Shown here: positions 23,606-31,937 of the stretch, one piece after another
Numbering within the stretch: the stretch's first letter is position 1
Layout of the letters: each line of letters begins with the position of its first letter
Assembly (NCBI RefSeq): GCF_014649855.1
Contig: NZ_BMTV01000051.1
Location: forward strand, 1-35,831
Reading direction: 5' to 3'
Source of the DNA: Streptomyces roseolus
GTDB taxonomy: Bacteria; Actinomycetota; Actinomycetes; Streptomycetales; Streptomycetaceae
DNA: 35,831 nucleotides
Translations under genes and position numbers: made by a program
The notes under the pieces: generated by a model
Seen by the model: only the letters and a program-made list of their open reading frames with translations
Told to the model about the DNA's origin: nothing
Database searches by the model: none

Positions 23606-24292
23606 TCAACGTTCGAAGCGGTACCCCATCCCCGGCTCGGTGACGAAGTGGCGCGGGTGCGAGGGGTCGGTCTCCAGCTTGCGGCGCAGCTGGGCCATGT
23701 AGACCCGCAGGTAGTTGGTCTCGGTGCCGTAGGAGGGGCCCCAGACCTCCTGGAGGAGCTGCTTCTGGCTGACGAGGCGCCCGCCGTTGCGGACCAGGAC
23801 CTCCAGGAGGTGCCACTCGGTGGGGGTGAGCCGGACGTCCCGCCCGTCGCGGTGGACCTTCTTGGCGGCGAGGTCGACGGTGAAGTCCTCCGTCTCGACC
23901 ACGACGACCCCGTCCTCGGCGCCGCCGACGGGCTCGGCGCGGCGGACGGCGGCGCGCAGCCGGGCGAGGAGCTCGTCCATGCCGAAGGGCTTGGTGACGT
24001 AGTCGTCGGCACCGGCGTCGAGGGCCTCGACCTTCTCGTCGGAGGTGTGGCGGGCGGAGAGCACGATGATCGGGACCCGGGTCCAGCCGCGCAGTCCCTT
24101 GATGACGTCGACGCCGTCGAGGTCGGGCAGGCCGAGGTCGAGGACGACGACGTCGGGGTGGCGCTCGGCGGCGAGCTTGAGGGCGGTGGCGCCGTCGGGA
24201 GCGGAGTCGACCTCGTACTTCCGCGCCTTGAGGTTGATCACCAGGGCGCGGACGATCTGCGGCTCGTCGTCGACCACGAGGACCCGGGTCAT
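23606..24292 (-). CDS. kdpE: Response regulator KdpE
   Basis: The 228-aa OmpR-type regulator has a receiver domain (1-120) with acidic DDE at 8-10, phosphoacceptor D52 and a VTKPFGMDELLARLRAA switch region. A winged helix follows, with LTPTEWHLLEVLVRNGGRLV and YLRVYMAQLRRKLE. It is the partner of KdpD, encoded 124 bases upstream. In the family it activates kdpFABC, the high-affinity K+ ATPase, under K+ limitation. No kdpFABC gene lies in this window, so its targets are elsewhere or include the K+ genes nearby. The last C-terminal residues RHFVTEPGMGYRFER are typical. Confidence 0.94.
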   Translation of the reverse strand: MTRVLVVDDEPQIVRALVINLKARKYEVDSAPDGATALKLAAERHPDVVVLDLGLPDLDGVDVIKGLRGWTRVPIIVLSARHTSDEKVEALDAGADDYVTKPFGMDELLARLRAAVRRAEPVGGAEDGVVVVETEDFTVDLAAKKVHRDGRDVRLTPTEWHLLEVLVRNGGRLVSQKQLLQEVWGPSYGTETNYLRVYMAQLRRKLETDPSHPRHFVTEPGMGYRFER

Positions 24293-24416
24293 GTCGGGGG
24301 CCTTCCTTCTCTCTGCTGTTCCTGCTGTACGGAGGTGGGTGCGGGCCGCTGTGCGGGGGCTCCGCGCGCGGGGGCGGGTACGGCGTTCCCGGGGGTGTAC
24401 GGGGCGGGGCGCGGGC

Positions 24417-26963
24417 TCAGCCCATGGTGTGGGCCGGCAGCTCGGCGGCGGGCGGCGGGGCGGTGCCCCCGGCGGCGCGCAGGGTCAGGACCATGGTGAG
24501 GCCGCCGCCCGGGGTGTCCTCGGCGCTGAGGGTGCCGCCCATGGCCTCCACGAAGCCGCGGGCGACGGCGAGTCCGAGGCCGACGCCGGAGCCGCGCGGG
24601 GCGTCGCCGAAGCGCTGGAAGGGCTCGAAGATGCCGTCCTTGGAGTCGTCGGGGACGCCGGGGCCGCGGTCGACGACCCGGAGTTCGACCCGGTCGCCGA
24701 GGGTGCTGGCGGTGACGGCGACGGGGACGCCCTCGGGGCTGTACTTGACGGCGTTCTCGACGATGTTGGCGACGGCCCGTTCGAGGAGGCCCTTGTCGAC
24801 CTCGACCATCGGCAGGGTCTCGGGGACGTCGGCCTCGGCGCTGCCGTCCGGGACGCCGCCGAGGGCCATGGGGACGACCTCGTCGAGGTCGACGGCGCGG
24901 ACCAGCGGGGTGACCGTGCCGGTCTGGAGGCGGGACATGTCGAGGAGGTTGCCGACGAGGTGGTCGAGGCGGTCGGCGCCGGCCTCGATGCCCTCCAGGA
25001 GCTCGGCCCGGTCCTCCTCGGACCATTCGACGTCGTCGGAGCGGAGGGAGGTGACGGAGGCCTTGATGCCGGCGAGCGGGGTGCGCAGGTCGTGGCTGAC
25101 GGCGGCGAGCAGGGAGGTGCGGATCTTGTTGCCCTCGGCGAGCTTGCGGGCCTCCTCGGCCTCGCCGACGAGCCGCTGCCGGTCGAGGACGACGGCGGCC
25201 TGGGCGGCGAAGGCGCCGAGCACCCGGCGGTCCTCGGCGGGCAGGACGCGGCCGCTGAGGGCGAGGGCGAGGTGGTCGCCGACCGGCATGTCCACGTCGG
25301 CGTCCTCGGGGCGGGCGGCCGGGTGGGGTCCGACGGCGGCGGCCCGGTTCCAGGGCTCGGCGCCGTCGGCCCGTTCGAGCAGGGCGACGGACTCCATGGA
25401 GAAGGTCTCGCGGACCCGTTCCAGGAGGGCGTCGAGGCTGGTCTCGCCGCGCAGCACGCTGCCCGCGAGATAGGAGAGGACCTCGGCCTCGGCGCGCAGC
25501 CGGGCGGCCTGGTGGGTGCGGCGGGCGGCGAGGTCGACCACGGAGGCGACGGCCATCGCGACGCCGAAGAAGACCGCGATGGCGACGATGTTCAGCGGGT
25601 CGGCGATGGTGATCCGGTGGATCGGCGGGGTGAAGAACCAGTTCAGGAGGAGGGAGCCGACGGCCGCGGAGGCGAGCGCCGGCAGGAAGCCGCCGAGCAG
25701 GGCGGAGCCGACGGTCAGCGCCAGGAAGAGCAGCATGTCGTTGGCGAGGCCGAGGTCGGCGTCCGTGTGGGTGAGGAGGAGGGCGAGCGCCAGCGGCCCG
25801 GCGACACCGACGAGCCAGCCGCCGAGGATCCGGGAACGGCCGAGGCGGGCGCCGCGGGCGACCGGGAGGCCCCGGCCCTTGGCGACCTCGCCGTGGGTGA
25901 CGATGTGGACGTCGAGGTCGGGCCCCGACTCGCGGGCGACGGTCTGTCCGACGCCGGGTCCGAGGACGTACTGCCAGGTGCGGCGGCGGCTGGAGCCGAG
26001 GACGATCTGGGTGGCGTTGACCCCGCGGGCGAACTCCAGGAGGGCGGTCGGTACGTCGTCGCCGATGACGTGGTGGAAGGTGCCGCCGAGGTCCTCGACG
26101 AGGGTGCGCTGGACGGCCAGCTCCTTCGGCGAGGCGGCGGTGAGGCCGTCGCTGCGGGCTATGTAGACGGCGAGGACCTCGCCGCCCGCGCCCTTCTCGG
26201 CGAGCCGGGTGGCGCGTCGTATCAGGGTGCGGCCCTCGGGACCGCCGGTGAGGCCGACGACGATCCGCTCGCGGGCCTGCCAGGTGGAGCGGATGTTGTG
26301 CTCGCCGCGGTACTGCCGGAGGTACTCGTCGACCCGGTCGGCGGTCCAGAGGAGGGCGAGCTCGCGCAGGGCGGTGAGGTTGCCGGGGCGGAAGTAGTTG
26401 GAGAGGGCGGCGTCGACCTTGTCGGGGGTGTAGACGTTGCCGTGCGCCATGCGGCGGCGCAGCGCCTCGGGCGACATGTCGACCAGTTCGATCTGGTCGG
26501 CGCGGCGGACGATCTCGTCGGGGACGGTCTCCTGCTGCCGGACGCCGGTGATCGACTCGACGACGTCGCCGAGCGACTCCAGGTGCTGGATGTTCACGGT
26601 CGAGACGACGTCGATGCCCGCGGCGAGCAGTTCGGCGACGTCCTGCCAGCGCTTGGAGTTCCGCGAGCCGGGGACGTTGGTGTGGGCGAGCTCGTCGACG
26701 AGGGCGACGGCGGGACGGCGGGCGAGGACGGCGTCGACGTCCATCTCGGTGAAGACTCCGCCGCGGTGTTCGAGCTCGCGGCGGGGCAGCTGCTCCAGGC
26801 CGTGCAGCAGCACCTCGGTGCGCGGCCGGCCGTGGTGCTCGACGAAGCCGACGACGCAGTCGGTGCCGCGCTCCACCCTGCGGTGGGCCTCGGCGAGCAT
26901 CGCGTACGTCTTGCCGACGCCGGGCGCCGCGCCGAGGTAGATCCGAAGCTTGCCACGTCCCAT
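24417..26963 (-). CDS. kdpD: Sensor histidine kinase KdpD
   Basis: The 848-aa product has the full KdpD order: an N-terminal KdpD domain with Walker A GAAPGVGKT (11-19) and VDELAHTNVPGSRN (89-102); a UspA-like domain (about 233-365); four close transmembrane helices (about 380-475); a GAF-like region (about 490-600); HisKA with H624 in AAVSHDLRTPLAG; and an ATPase domain with NIVENAVKYSPEG and GVGLGLAVARGFVEAMGG. It senses K+ limitation/turgor and phosphorylates KdpE. The ATG at 26961-26963 gives the normal MGRGKLRIYLGAAPG start. The 124-base gap to kdpE shows no gene and is GC-rich and repetitive. Confidence 0.95.
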   Translation of the reverse strand: MGRGKLRIYLGAAPGVGKTYAMLAEAHRRVERGTDCVVGFVEHHGRPRTEVLLHGLEQLPRRELEHRGGVFTEMDVDAVLARRPAVALVDELAHTNVPGSRNSKRWQDVAELLAAGIDVVSTVNIQHLESLGDVVESITGVRQQETVPDEIVRRADQIELVDMSPEALRRRMAHGNVYTPDKVDAALSNYFRPGNLTALRELALLWTADRVDEYLRQYRGEHNIRSTWQARERIVVGLTGGPEGRTLIRRATRLAEKGAGGEVLAVYIARSDGLTAASPKELAVQRTLVEDLGGTFHHVIGDDVPTALLEFARGVNATQIVLGSSRRRTWQYVLGPGVGQTVARESGPDLDVHIVTHGEVAKGRGLPVARGARLGRSRILGGWLVGVAGPLALALLLTHTDADLGLANDMLLFLALTVGSALLGGFLPALASAAVGSLLLNWFFTPPIHRITIADPLNIVAIAVFFGVAMAVASVVDLAARRTHQAARLRAEAEVLSYLAGSVLRGETSLDALLERVRETFSMESVALLERADGAEPWNRAAAVGPHPAARPEDADVDMPVGDHLALALSGRVLPAEDRRVLGAFAAQAAVVLDRQRLVGEAEEARKLAEGNKIRTSLLAAVSHDLRTPLAGIKASVTSLRSDDVEWSEEDRAELLEGIEAGADRLDHLVGNLLDMSRLQTGTVTPLVRAVDLDEVVPMALGGVPDGSAEADVPETLPMVEVDKGLLERAVANIVENAVKYSPEGVPVAVTASTLGDRVELRVVDRGPGVPDDSKDGIFEPFQRFGDAPRGSGVGLGLAVARGFVEAMGGTLSAEDTPGGGLTMVLTLRAAGGTAPPPAAELPAHTMG

Positions 26964-27093
26964 GGACCGACCATACGTCCGGCTGATCGGACATTCCGCA
27001 CCCGGAGGAACACCCCGATGCGGTATTGACGTGATCCTGATGCCCGCCGGCGCGGTCGACGCGCACCGGTCCGGCCCGCCGCGCCGCCGGGGC

Positions 27094-27822
27094 TCAGGCC
27101 TCGGCTATCTCCCCGTCGCGGAGTTCGAGGACCCGGTCGGCGAGACGGAGGAGCTGGTGGTCGTGGGTGGCGACGAGGGCGGTGCAGTTCTCGCTGCGGA
27201 CCACGGCCCGCAGCAGCTCCATCACGGCGAGGCCGGTCTCGGCGTCGAGCTGGCCGGTCGGCTCGTCGGCGATGAGCAGGGCCGGCTTGTTGGCGAGGGC
27301 GCGGGCGATGGCGACCCGCTGCTGCTGGCCGCCGGAGAGCTCCCCGGGGCGCTGGTCGGCGTGGTCGGCGAGGCCCACGAGGGCGAGCAGCAGGGCCACC
27401 CGCTCCTCCCGCTCGGCGGGGTCCGCCTTCCGCAGCCGGAGCGGGACGCCGACGTTCTCGGCGGCGGAGAGGATCGGCAGCAGGCCGAAGGACTGGAAGA
27501 TGAAGCCGATCCGGTCCCGGCGCAGCGCCAGGAGGCCGTCCTCGCCGAGGGTGGAGAGGTCGGTGCCGTCGATGACGATCCGGCCGCCGTCGGCGCTGTC
27601 GAGGCCGCCGACCAGATTGAGCAGGGTGGTCTTGCCGGAGCCGGAGCGGCCCTTGAGGGCGACCAGCTCGCCGCGCGGGATCTCGAAGGAGACGCCCTTG
27701 AGGGCGTGGACGGCGGCCTCGCCCTCGCCGAACGTCCGGCGCAGTCCCTCGACCCGGATCATCGGCCCCCCGGCCGGGTCCTCGGCGACGGCCGTCGCGG
27801 ACCGCGTGCTGTTCTCGCTCAT
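27094..27822 (-). CDS. ABC transporter ATP-binding protein, MacB/LolD type
   Basis: The 242-aa ATPase has Walker A GRSGSGKTT, the Q-loop in GFIFQSFGLLP, signature LSGGQQQRVAIARAL, Walker B LLIADEPTGQLD and the H-loop ATHD. These features match the lipoprotein/FtsX-type (MacB/LolD) exporters. The ATG at 27820-27822 has GGAGGGGG at good distance. No FtsX/MacB-type permease is adjacent: kdpD is downstream and a terminator and DUF3710 are upstream. It is therefore an orphan ATPase whose membrane partner is elsewhere. Substrate unknown. Confidence 0.9.
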   Translation of the reverse strand: MSENSTRSATAVAEDPAGGPMIRVEGLRRTFGEGEAAVHALKGVSFEIPRGELVALKGRSGSGKTTLLNLVGGLDSADGGRIVIDGTDLSTLGEDGLLALRRDRIGFIFQSFGLLPILSAAENVGVPLRLRKADPAEREERVALLLALVGLADHADQRPGELSGGQQQRVAIARALANKPALLIADEPTGQLDAETGLAVMELLRAVVRSENCTALVATHDHQLLRLADRVLELRDGEIAEA

Positions 27823-27985
27823 CTGCGTCCCCCTCCTCGAACACCTGCGCACTCCAGTATGGTCGGCCGCCCGCACCGGGGCCAGGGCCGTGAACCCCGA
27901 TCCGACCCCGACTTCCGGACGCCGCGCCCCGCACTCCGGACGCGGGACGACCCGTAGGGGAACGCGGAACCCGTGCGCGAAACGG

Positions 27986-28034
27986 CCGGTGGGCCGCCGT
28001 CCGTACGTCGTGCGTACGGACGGCGGCCCACCGG
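27986..28034 (-). terminator. Perfect 22-bp hairpin after DUF3710
   Basis: Arms 27986-28007 and 28013-28034 are exactly complementary with a 5-base loop (TCGTG). It lies 40 bases past the DUF3710 stop, at the end of the thioesterase-dut-DUF3710 transcript. No T-run follows. Confidence 0.88.
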
Positions 28035-28074
28035 ACCGACCGCTCCCCGGGCCCCACCGGCCCCGGGGGGCGCG

Positions 28075-28842
28075 TCAGCGGATCTCGGAGATCTCCGGGC
28101 CGCGCTGCAGCTGGCCCATGCCGCCGGAGAAGCGGGACCCTGCCTGCTCCTCCTGCTGGACGCCGTCCGGCACCATCTGCGCGTCGTTCGGCAGCTTGAG
28201 GACGATCGGGTCGCGCGGGGCCATCGGGCCGTCGCCGCGGGCGACGACGGTGTCCCGGACGATCTGCTCCAGGAGGCCGGCGGCCTCGGGCTGCACCGCG
28301 CCCTGGCCGGAGATGACGCCGCGCAGGAACCAGCGCGGGCCGTCGACGCCGACGAAGCGCACGATCTGCACGCCGCGGTTGCCGTCGGGCAGCTGGACGG
28401 GGACCTGCGCGCGCAGCTCCCAGCCGAGCGGGCCCTCGACCTCGTCGATCGCGCCGCCCTGCTGGACGATGCCGGTGGCGATCTCCTCGCGGACCTCGCC
28501 CCAGATGCCCTCCTTCTTGGGCGCGGCGAACGCCTGGAGCTGCACGGCGCTGTCGCGCAGCACGATGGTCGCGGCGACGATCGCGTCGCCCGCCACCTCC
28601 ACGCGGAGTTCCATGCCCTCGACACCGGGGACGTAGAGCCCGCCGAGGTCGACGCGGCCCTCCTCGGGCTTGGCGACCTCGGAGATGTCCCAGGGACCGT
28701 CGGGCCGGGGCGCCGGCGGAAGGTTCACCTTGCGCGGCTGGTCGGCCGCTTCCGCGGCGTCCTCGCCGGCCACGGCGTCGACGACCTGCTCGGCCTCGCC
28801 CGCCGTGTCGGCGGCACCGCTCTTCTTGCGACGTCCGAACAC
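28075..28842 (-). CDS. DUF3710-family protein
   Basis: The 255-aa product begins at GTG 28840-28842 (FGRRKKSG), with GAAGGA upstream. An acidic, alanine-rich linker (about 10-35) precedes the conserved DUF3710 core (about 45-225), including PDGPWDISEV, DLGGLYVPG, GNRGVQIVRFVGVDGPRWFLRG and PRDPIVLKLP. The family is restricted to Actinobacteria and has no known function; the gene regularly follows dut (Rv2696c, recalled). Here it starts one base after the dut stop, so the two are cotranscribed. No catalytic motif or membrane segment is visible. Confidence 0.9.
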   Translation of the reverse strand: MFGRRKKSGAADTAGEAEQVVDAVAGEDAAEAADQPRKVNLPPAPRPDGPWDISEVAKPEEGRVDLGGLYVPGVEGMELRVEVAGDAIVAATIVLRDSAVQLQAFAAPKKEGIWGEVREEIATGIVQQGGAIDEVEGPLGWELRAQVPVQLPDGNRGVQIVRFVGVDGPRWFLRGVISGQGAVQPEAAGLLEQIVRDTVVARGDGPMAPRDPIVLKLPNDAQMVPDGVQQEEQAGSRFSGGMGQLQRGPEISEIR

Positions 28843-28843
28843 G

Positions 28844-29356
28844 TCACTGTCCTTCCCGGTCGGATACGACCGAAGCGTATCGATTCCCACCCGTCGTGCC
28901 GTCCACGGCGGCATGGCCGCCGGTGGACCCGAAGCCCCCCTCGGCCCGCGCCGAGCCGGGAAGCTCCGCCACCTCGTGGAAGCGCACCTTCTCGACCTGC
29001 TGGACGACAAGTTGGGCAATCCGGTCGAAGCGCTCGAACCGCACGCTCTCGCGCGGGTCGAGATTGACCACGATCACCTTGATCTCTCCACGGTACCCGG
29101 CATCGACCGTCCCTGGGGCATTCACGAGCGCGACTCCGCAGCGCGCGGCCAGTCCCGACCGCGGGTGGACGAAGGCGGCGTAGCCGTCGGGGAGGGCGAG
29201 GGAGACCCCGGTGGGCAGCACGGCGCGCTCCCCGGGGGCGAGGACGGCGGCCTCGGTGGTGACGAGGTCGGCGCCGGCGTCGCCGGGGTGGCCGTAGGCC
29301 GGGATCGGCACGTCCGGGTCCACCCGGCGGATCAGCACGTCGACGGGAGGGCGCAT
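28844..29356 (-). CDS. dut: Deoxyuridine 5'-triphosphate nucleotidohydrolase (dUTPase)
   Basis: The 170-aa trimeric-type dUTPase shows the five motifs in order: HPGDAGADL (about residues 22-30), HPRSGLAARCGV (about 63-74), VNAPGTVDAGYRGEIKVIV (about 77-95 with the catalytic Asp), RFDRIAQLVVQ (about 107-117), and the C-terminal ARAEGGFGSTG lid. It splits dUTP to dUMP and pyrophosphate, keeping uracil out of DNA. Start and stop touch the neighbours: TGATG with the thioesterase gene upstream and a 1-base gap to DUF3710. The C-terminal tail beyond motif 5 is about 20 residues longer than usual. Confidence 0.95.
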   Translation of the reverse strand: MRPPVDVLIRRVDPDVPIPAYGHPGDAGADLVTTEAAVLAPGERAVLPTGVSLALPDGYAAFVHPRSGLAARCGVALVNAPGTVDAGYRGEIKVIVVNLDPRESVRFERFDRIAQLVVQQVEKVRFHEVAELPGSARAEGGFGSTGGHAAVDGTTGGNRYASVVSDREGQ

Positions 29357-29940
29357 CAGGGGTTCACCTCGAAGGCGCGGGCGCGCCGGAGCTGGTCGGG
29401 ATCGGCCATGGCGGCCTGGATCTCCTCCGGCCGGCCGTTGTCGATGAAGTGGTCGACCTTGACCTCGACGAACATGGCGTCGGCGCGGACGGCGACGGGC
29501 CCGTCGGGGCCGCCGATCCGGCCGGTGGCGGTCGAGTAGATCTTGCGGCCGTGGACGGCGGTGACCTCGGCCTGGAGGTGGAGGACGGTGCCGACCGGGA
29601 CGGGCCGGCGGAAGTCGGTCTCCAGGCGGCCGGTCACGGCGATGACGCGGAGCAGCCAGTTCAGGGAGCCGAGGGTCTCGTCGAGCGCGGTGGCGAGCAC
29701 GCCGCCGTGGGCGAGGCCGGGGGCGCCCTGGTGGTCGGCGGTCACGGTGAACTCGGCGGTGACGGTCACGCCCTCTCCCGCGCGCGCGTCCAGGTGGAGC
29801 CCGTGGGGCTGTCCGTCGCCGCACCCGAAGCAGTGGCCGTAGTGTGAGCCGAGCGCCTCGCCGGGGGCGGGCGCGTCGGGGTGGCGGGTCGGCGCCACGG
29901 CGTCGGCCGGCGGGGTGAGGGCGGCAGATGTTGCAGTCAC
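29356..29940 (-). CDS. PaaI-type hot-dog thioesterase
   Basis: The product is about 194 aa from GTG at 29938-29940. A single hot-dog domain carries GAPGLAHGGVLATALDETLG (catalytic region) and GRLETDFRRPVPVGTVL. Before it is SHYGHCFGCGDGQPHGL, a Cys-x2-Cys pair typical of this subgroup that may bind zinc. The family hydrolyses acyl-CoA or aryl-CoA thioesters; the substrate is not predictable. It overlaps dut by one base (TGATG), so it is translationally coupled to nucleotide-pool cleaning, an unexplained pairing. The ribosome site is weak. It diverges from the DUF3093 gene across 58 bases. Confidence 0.85.
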   Translation of the reverse strand: MTATSAALTPPADAVAPTRHPDAPAPGEALGSHYGHCFGCGDGQPHGLHLDARAGEGVTVTAEFTVTADHQGAPGLAHGGVLATALDETLGSLNWLLRVIAVTGRLETDFRRPVPVGTVLHLQAEVTAVHGRKIYSTATGRIGGPDGPVAVRADAMFVEVKVDHFIDNGRPEEIQAAMADPDQLRRARAFEVNP

Positions 29941-29998
29941 AGGCCCAGACCTTACCCGCGCGGTAGGAGGCGGGGCGCGCCGTGCCAAGCTTGGACGC

Positions 29999-30505
29999 AT
30001 GCAGCCTTCCGCACCGTCCCCCGCCCCCTCCCCCGAGTCCTCCGCGTCCCCGGCGGCGCCGCGCTTCGACGAGCGGCTGACCGTGCCCGGTTCGTGGTGG
30101 GCGATCGTCGTGCTGCTCGCGCTCTCCGGCGGTCTCGTCACCTTCCCGCTGGGAACGGTGGCGACGCTGGGCGGGCTGATCGTGGCGGGCGTGGCGGCCG
30201 GGGTGGCGGTGTCCTCGTACGGCTCGGCCCGGATCCGCGTGGTGGCCGGTTCGCTGGTGGCGGGCGAGGCCCGGGTGCCGGTGTCGGCGCTGGGGGCGGC
30301 CGAGGTGCTCGACGAGGAGGAGGCGCGCGCCTGGCGCGCGCACAAGGCCGATCCGCGCGCCTTCATGCTGATGCGGAGCTACGTGCCGCGGGCGGTGCGG
30401 ATCGAGGTCACGGACCCGGCGGACCCGACGCCGTACCTGTACCTGTCGAGCCGTGACCCGGAGGGCCTGGCGGCCGCCGTGGAGGCGGTACGCGGCGAGG
30501 CCTGA
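29999..30505 (+). CDS. DUF3093-family membrane protein
   Basis: The 168-aa product has a Pro/Ser-rich N-terminus of about 20 residues, two hydrophobic segments (about 33-50 and 54-72) and a soluble C-terminal domain with ARAWRAHKADPRAFMLMRSYVPRAV and PYLYLSSRDPEGLAAAV. This matches the actinobacterial DUF3093 family, which regularly stands divergent from dut (Rv2698, recalled). Function unknown. The ATG at 29999 lacks a close ribosome site; GGAGG is about 30 bases upstream, so a leaderless or short-leader transcript is possible. Confidence 0.87.
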   Translation: MQPSAPSPAPSPESSASPAAPRFDERLTVPGSWWAIVVLLALSGGLVTFPLGTVATLGGLIVAGVAAGVAVSSYGSARIRVVAGSLVAGEARVPVSALGAAEVLDEEEARAWRAHKADPRAFMLMRSYVPRAVRIEVTDPADPTPYLYLSSRDPEGLAAAVEAVRGEA

Positions 30506-30513
30506 GCCGGGGA

Positions 30514-30556
30514 CGGGCCGCGGGCCGCTCGTGGCTGGCGGCCCGGGACGGCCCGG
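30514..30556. terminator. GC-rich hairpin between convergent genes
   Basis: CGGGCCGCGGGCCGC (30514-30528) pairs imperfectly with GCGGCCCGGGACGGCCCG (30539-30556). It lies in the 57-base gap between the convergent DUF3093 and EcsC-like stops. Confidence 0.6.
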
Positions 30557-30562
30557 AGCGCG

Positions 30563-31627
30563 CTAGAAGCCCAGTTCCTTGGGGTTCTCGGGCTGTTCCA
30601 GCGGGGGCAGCTCCACCAGCTTCGCCCAGGGCACCTGGCGGGCTCTGAGGTCCTTGCGGATGTGGCCGGCGAGCTTCCTGGTGTCGCGCCGGTTCATGAC
30701 CGCGCCGACGGCGGCGCCCACCATGAACGGGGTGAGGTTCGGCAGGTTGCGGACCATGCGCTTCGTGATCTGCTGCCGCAGTTCGCGCTTGAGCTGCCCG
30801 CCGAGGGCCGCGTTGATGGTGGTGGGCTTGGTGGGGTCGATGCCCCGCTCCTCGGCCCAGGAGGCCAGATAGGCGGCCGAGCGCTGGGGGAGGGTGCCGG
30901 GCGGCCGGAGGCCGTAGACCTCGTGGAGCTCGGCGATGAGCTTGAGCTCGACGGCGGCGACGCCGGTGATCTCCGCGGCCAGCTCGGCCGGCATGGCCGG
31001 CGGTACGGGGAGCATGGCGGCGGCGCCGATGCCGGCACCGACGGTCGAGCTCGCGTTGGCCGCGCCGGAGACCAGTTTGTCGGCCAGCTCCTCGGGGCCG
31101 AGCCCGGGGAACTGCTTGCGCAGGGTCGCGAGGTCGCGGACGGGGACGCGCGGGGCCAGGTCGATCAGCCGGTCGGCCAGGTAGCCGATGCCCGCCTTGG
31201 CTCCGTCGCCGCTCCGCTTCACGCCCTGTTTGACGCCCTCCACGCTGCGGCGGACGGCGTCGATGCGCGAGGCGTCGATCCTGATGCGGTCGATCTGGGT
31301 GCGCGCCGGATCGGCCAGTCGCCTGACGGCGCCGCGCTTCCCGCGTCGGCGGTCGTCACGGTCCTCCGTCGCCCCGGGGTCCGCGTGCCCTTCGGGGTCC
31401 CGCTCCGCGGGGAGCGGTGCCTGGCCCTGTCCGGGGGCCGCGGCAGCTTCGAGCGAGGCCGTGGGGCCCCGCTCGTCGTCCGCCACGCCAGGGGAGGGCA
31501 GGGGGGCGGCCCGCTCGGCGTCGGGAGCCTCCTGGGCGCCCTCTGTCGGGCCTGTGCCGCCCTTGTGCGTCCGGGGCTTCACGGGAAGCCTCAGACGCCG
31601 CTTCCGGGACGGTGTGTCGCCTGCCAC
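30563..31627 (-). CDS. EcsC-like conserved protein
   Basis: The 354-aa product starts at GTG 31625-31627. Residues 1-130 are charged and disordered (Arg/Lys, Pro, Glu-rich). Residues about 140-340 are ordered, with LPVPPAMPAELAAEITGVAA, a helix KLIAELHEVYGL, and FMVGAAVGAVMNRRDTRKLA. The GAAVGAVMNRRDTRKLA block and overall pattern resemble EcsC-family proteins, a weak resemblance from memory. Its function is unknown. It follows DUF4193 by 13 bases, so the two are probably cotranscribed. Confidence 0.7.
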   Translation of the reverse strand: MAGDTPSRKRRLRLPVKPRTHKGGTGPTEGAQEAPDAERAAPLPSPGVADDERGPTASLEAAAAPGQGQAPLPAERDPEGHADPGATEDRDDRRRGKRGAVRRLADPARTQIDRIRIDASRIDAVRRSVEGVKQGVKRSGDGAKAGIGYLADRLIDLAPRVPVRDLATLRKQFPGLGPEELADKLVSGAANASSTVGAGIGAAAMLPVPPAMPAELAAEITGVAAVELKLIAELHEVYGLRPPGTLPQRSAAYLASWAEERGIDPTKPTTINAALGGQLKRELRQQITKRMVRNLPNLTPFMVGAAVGAVMNRRDTRKLAGHIRKDLRARQVPWAKLVELPPLEQPENPKELGF

Positions 31628-31640
31628 GGCCGCGCCCTGC

Positions 31641-31937
31641 TCAGTCGCAGTCGCGGCAGATCGGCTGACCGTTCTTCTCGCGCGCGAGCTGGCTGCGGTG
31701 GTGCACCAGGAAGCAGCTCATGCAGGTGAACTCGTCGGCCTGCTTGGGCAGCACGCGGACGGCCAGTTCCTCGTTCGAGAGATCGGCGCCCGGGAGCTCC
31801 AGGCCTTCCGCGGCCTCGAACTCGTCGACGTCGACGGTCGAGGTCGACTTGTCGTTCCGACGGGCCTTGAGCTCCTCAAGGCTGTCCGAGTCGACGTCGT
31901 CGTCGGTCTTGCGTGGGGTGTCGTAGTCCGTTGCCAT
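31641..31937 (-). CDS. DUF4193 zinc-ribbon-type small protein
   Basis: The 98-aa acidic protein ends with two Cys-x2-Cys knuckles: CMSC (about residues 72-75) and CRDC (about 94-97), separated by FLVHHRSQLAREKNG, a likely zinc ribbon. The first 60 residues are Asp/Glu-rich (DDDVDSDSLEELKARR). This is the actinobacterial DUF4193 family (Rv2699c-like, recalled), highly conserved and of unknown function; related basic-region proteins have been linked to RNA polymerase, but nothing here shows that. The hairpin AGGTCGG...CCGACCT (about 31991-32012) lies in its leader. Confidence 0.92.
   Translation of the reverse strand: MATDYDTPRKTDDDVDSDSLEELKARRNDKSTSTVDVDEFEAAEGLELPGADLSNEELAVRVLPKQADEFTCMSCFLVHHRSQLAREKNGQPICRDCD

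Noticed and set aside
24045..27029. A 994-codon open frame opposite kdpD
   Set aside because: It is a shadow of kdpD/kdpE, with no ribosome site and no recognisable protein features.
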